A stretch of DNA of 64,000 nt. Source: Cryptomeria japonica. Lineage: Eukaryota > Streptophyta > Pinopsida > Cupressales > Cupressaceae. The stretch lies in assembly GCF_030272615.1 (NCBI RefSeq), contig NC_081413.1, positions 20,249,285-20,313,284 on the forward strand. The letters run 5' to 3'. Below are positions 62,410-64,000 of the stretch, one piece after another (position 1 is the first letter of the stretch; each line of letters opens with the position of its first letter). The position numbers and the translations under genes were made by a program. The notes beneath the pieces were generated by a model. It had not been told where the DNA came from, searched no databases, and was given only the letters and a program-made list of their open reading frames with translations.

Positions 62410-64000
62410 CTATGATGAACTCCCTCCCTCGGAGCCACCTGGCCTCGACGGAGTCTGAGCTCTAGAAGGACCCGCTCCAGGATCACCCTGCCTATCTGGT
62501 GGTGGTGGAGAACCCATGACCCCACCACTAGATGCCTACCTCCTCCGGCTCCCTCCCGTAGCCATCGCTGTCTGCGATGGTCTGTGGAAGCTCCTCGCCC
62601 GCTGATCCGCTGGCACTGCACCATAGTACAGGTCCCTCCAGTAGCCTATCTCCTCTCTAGCTCGCAAGACATATGCGTAGCCTGCCCCTGCGTCCTCTGT
62701 CGCCTGTCTCCCCGCCCTCAGAGTTGTCTCGGCCTCCGTATAACGCTGGATAGCCTGGTCTCTCTCCCGCTCAGTATCTCTGAGCCTGATCTTGAGTTGA
62801 TCCCTCTCCCTCTCCAACTCCTGGATCTCGTCTGCCTGGCCCTGGCAGATCTCCCTCAGCTCCAGCAGCTCATCCTCCTCAGGATCCCCACCCTCAGCCT
62901 CTGCCTGTGGCTCTCCCTCTACGAGTGCCTGCCCCTGTATCTACCCCTGTACCTGTCTCTGTGCATGCCTGGGTACCTGCACCTGTCTCTGTCCCTGTGC
63001 CTATACTGGCACCTGTCCCTGTCTCGGTCCCTGTGCTCTAGGACCCTGTGCTGCTGGTACCTGCAGGGGCACTCCACCGCGACCCCTCACCACCTGAGCC
63101 TGTCCCTCCTGTCCACCCTCCCTCCGAGGTGCCACCCTCCTCTCCCCAACTACTCCCCTCCACCTCCGTCGGCCTCTACCCCCATCACCCCCACCATCAT
63201 CATCATCATCTCCTCCTCCATCTCCATCTAGTAGCTCCCCTGGATCTGTCAGGCGAGGGAATGGATGCTCCGCCCAGTAAGCTGTGTACTCTGCATCCAT
63301 ACCTGCATCCTTAATCTCAGGCCACATGTCCCAGGGAAGGGGTATCATCTCTGCCAGCTGTGTAACTGCCTGATCATACGACAATAATGGCCCGAACTGC
63401 GCTTGATCCCTGACTGTACGGGCATACATACCCGAGCCTCGTGGCATCCTCTGGATCCTGCCAAACTGTCTGCCAACCCTATCCACAAGCTGTCTCTCCA
63501 ATATGTAAGACGTCCACCCAATCAGATATCTGCTCCTGAATGTATACGGCAGCTCCACTGCGTCATCCTCCCACTCCTCGCACCCCAGGTACGGCCTCCA
63601 GATGACCATATCAATGTCATCTATCACACGCCTCCAGTGCTCTAACCTGCCAATCCGAGGCTGTGAAGTGATCATATCGTATAAATGAACAAAAATCCGT
63701 CTGTGACCCCTGCCTTTGAAGTGTATCAGCCATGTGATAGGCAGATGCTCATATGCCCACACTTGTAGCAGTGTCACTCCGCAACCCAGTCCCACTGATC
63801 CATGGTAGATGAACTGGTACAGCTCATAATACAGATGTGCCAAGACACATGGACCCCATGCATATCTGGTGTGCTCAGTCACCAATGTCTCTAGTGCTCC
63901 TCCCCAGCCCACTGCCAATCCCCGTGTCGCCCTGTCCGGACACAGGAACCCACTGATAACTCCTCCAATCACAGTTGGCAAAGCTAACCCTGTCGCGGTC
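62410..64000 (-). pseudogene. Plant mobile domain (PMD) protein, antisense to the Tat-like element, partial
   Basis: The minus-strand frame enters from the right edge already open (no start in the window) and runs to a TAG at 62410-62412. It carries the plant mobile domain pattern: YAWGPCVLAHLYYELYQF, GCGVTLLQVWAYEHLPIT, WRPYLGCEEWEDD, then IGWTSYILERQLVDRVGRQF. An Asp/Gly-rich linker, a Gln/Val/Pro low-complexity stretch and a coiled coil (EIQELERERDQLKIRLRDTE) follow, with a Gly/Ser/Pro-rich end. Three in-frame TAG codons (63001, 62941, 62536) interrupt the tail; each sits where CAG would fit among many CAG codons. The domain belongs to the MAIN/MAIL1 and transposon-associated family. GC content is far above the neighbours. 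It may be an extra antisense gene of the retroelement or a separate insertion. Confidence 0.8.
62880..63075. repeat. CTGTCCCTGT/CACCTGTC-type low-complexity repeat in the PMD frame
   Basis: Units such as CACCTGTCTCTGTCCCTGTG recur at 6- or 12-bp steps and encode the Gln/Val/Pro-rich tract on the minus strand. Two of the three premature TAG codons fall inside it. Confidence 0.65.

Noticed and set aside
62584-63314. Plus-strand frames (up to 215 codons) over the PMD region
   Set aside because: They are antisense shadows of a GC-rich low-complexity frame; the minus strand has the recognisable domain.

Overview
The window is plant nuclear DNA from a large, repeat-filled genome. The families point to a seed plant: a Ty3/Gypsy element of the Tat type with two RNase H domains, Ty1/Copia fragments, and a plant mobile domain (PMD) protein. 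Sparse genes and layered old retroelements make a gymnosperm plausible, but that is inference. No tRNA, rRNA, CRISPR or bacterial-type operon was seen.

Layout. (1) 1-4643: the 5' part of an old minus-strand Gypsy element ('element A': LTR, leader, gag, protease) running off the left edge. (2) 4643-25282 and 36223-50141: a composite duplicated block, five copies. Its core is a tandem array of about 359-bp monomers followed by an AT-rich flank with (GA)n. In copies 2-5 a Ty1/Copia RT/RNase H fragment is fused to the left of the array, and in copies 2-4 that fragment is fused in turn to element A. Copies 3 and 4 also carry a minus-strand Copia remnant (gag, PBS, LTR). A 500-N assembly gap lies between copies 1 and 2. 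(3) 27524-32122: the only candidate non-transposon gene, a minus-strand frame of about 1,530 codons for an internally repeated coiled-coil protein, interrupted by two in-frame stops. (4) 32123-36222: mostly featureless DNA with one LTR-like start and an element A LTR. (5) 50142 to the right edge: a nearly complete plus-strand Ty3/Gypsy element inserted in duplication copy 5. Its LTR, PBS, motif-rich leader, gag, protease, RT, RNase H, second (archaeal-type) RNase H and integrase are all recognisable. Downstream, on the opposite strand, is a GC-rich PMD frame reaching the edge. No 3' LTR is visible.

Two themes recur. First, the reading frames of the Tat-like element, the PMD frame, element A and the coiled-coil gene are broken mainly by single in-frame stops, most of them TAG where CAG would fit. 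This looks like C-to-T decay of methylated cytosines rather than indel decay. Second, element A seems to encode gag and protease but no reverse transcriptase between protease and polypurine tract, so it would depend on another element for mobility. The PMD frame antisense to a Tat-like element and the repeated coiled-coil gene are the items most worth follow-up.
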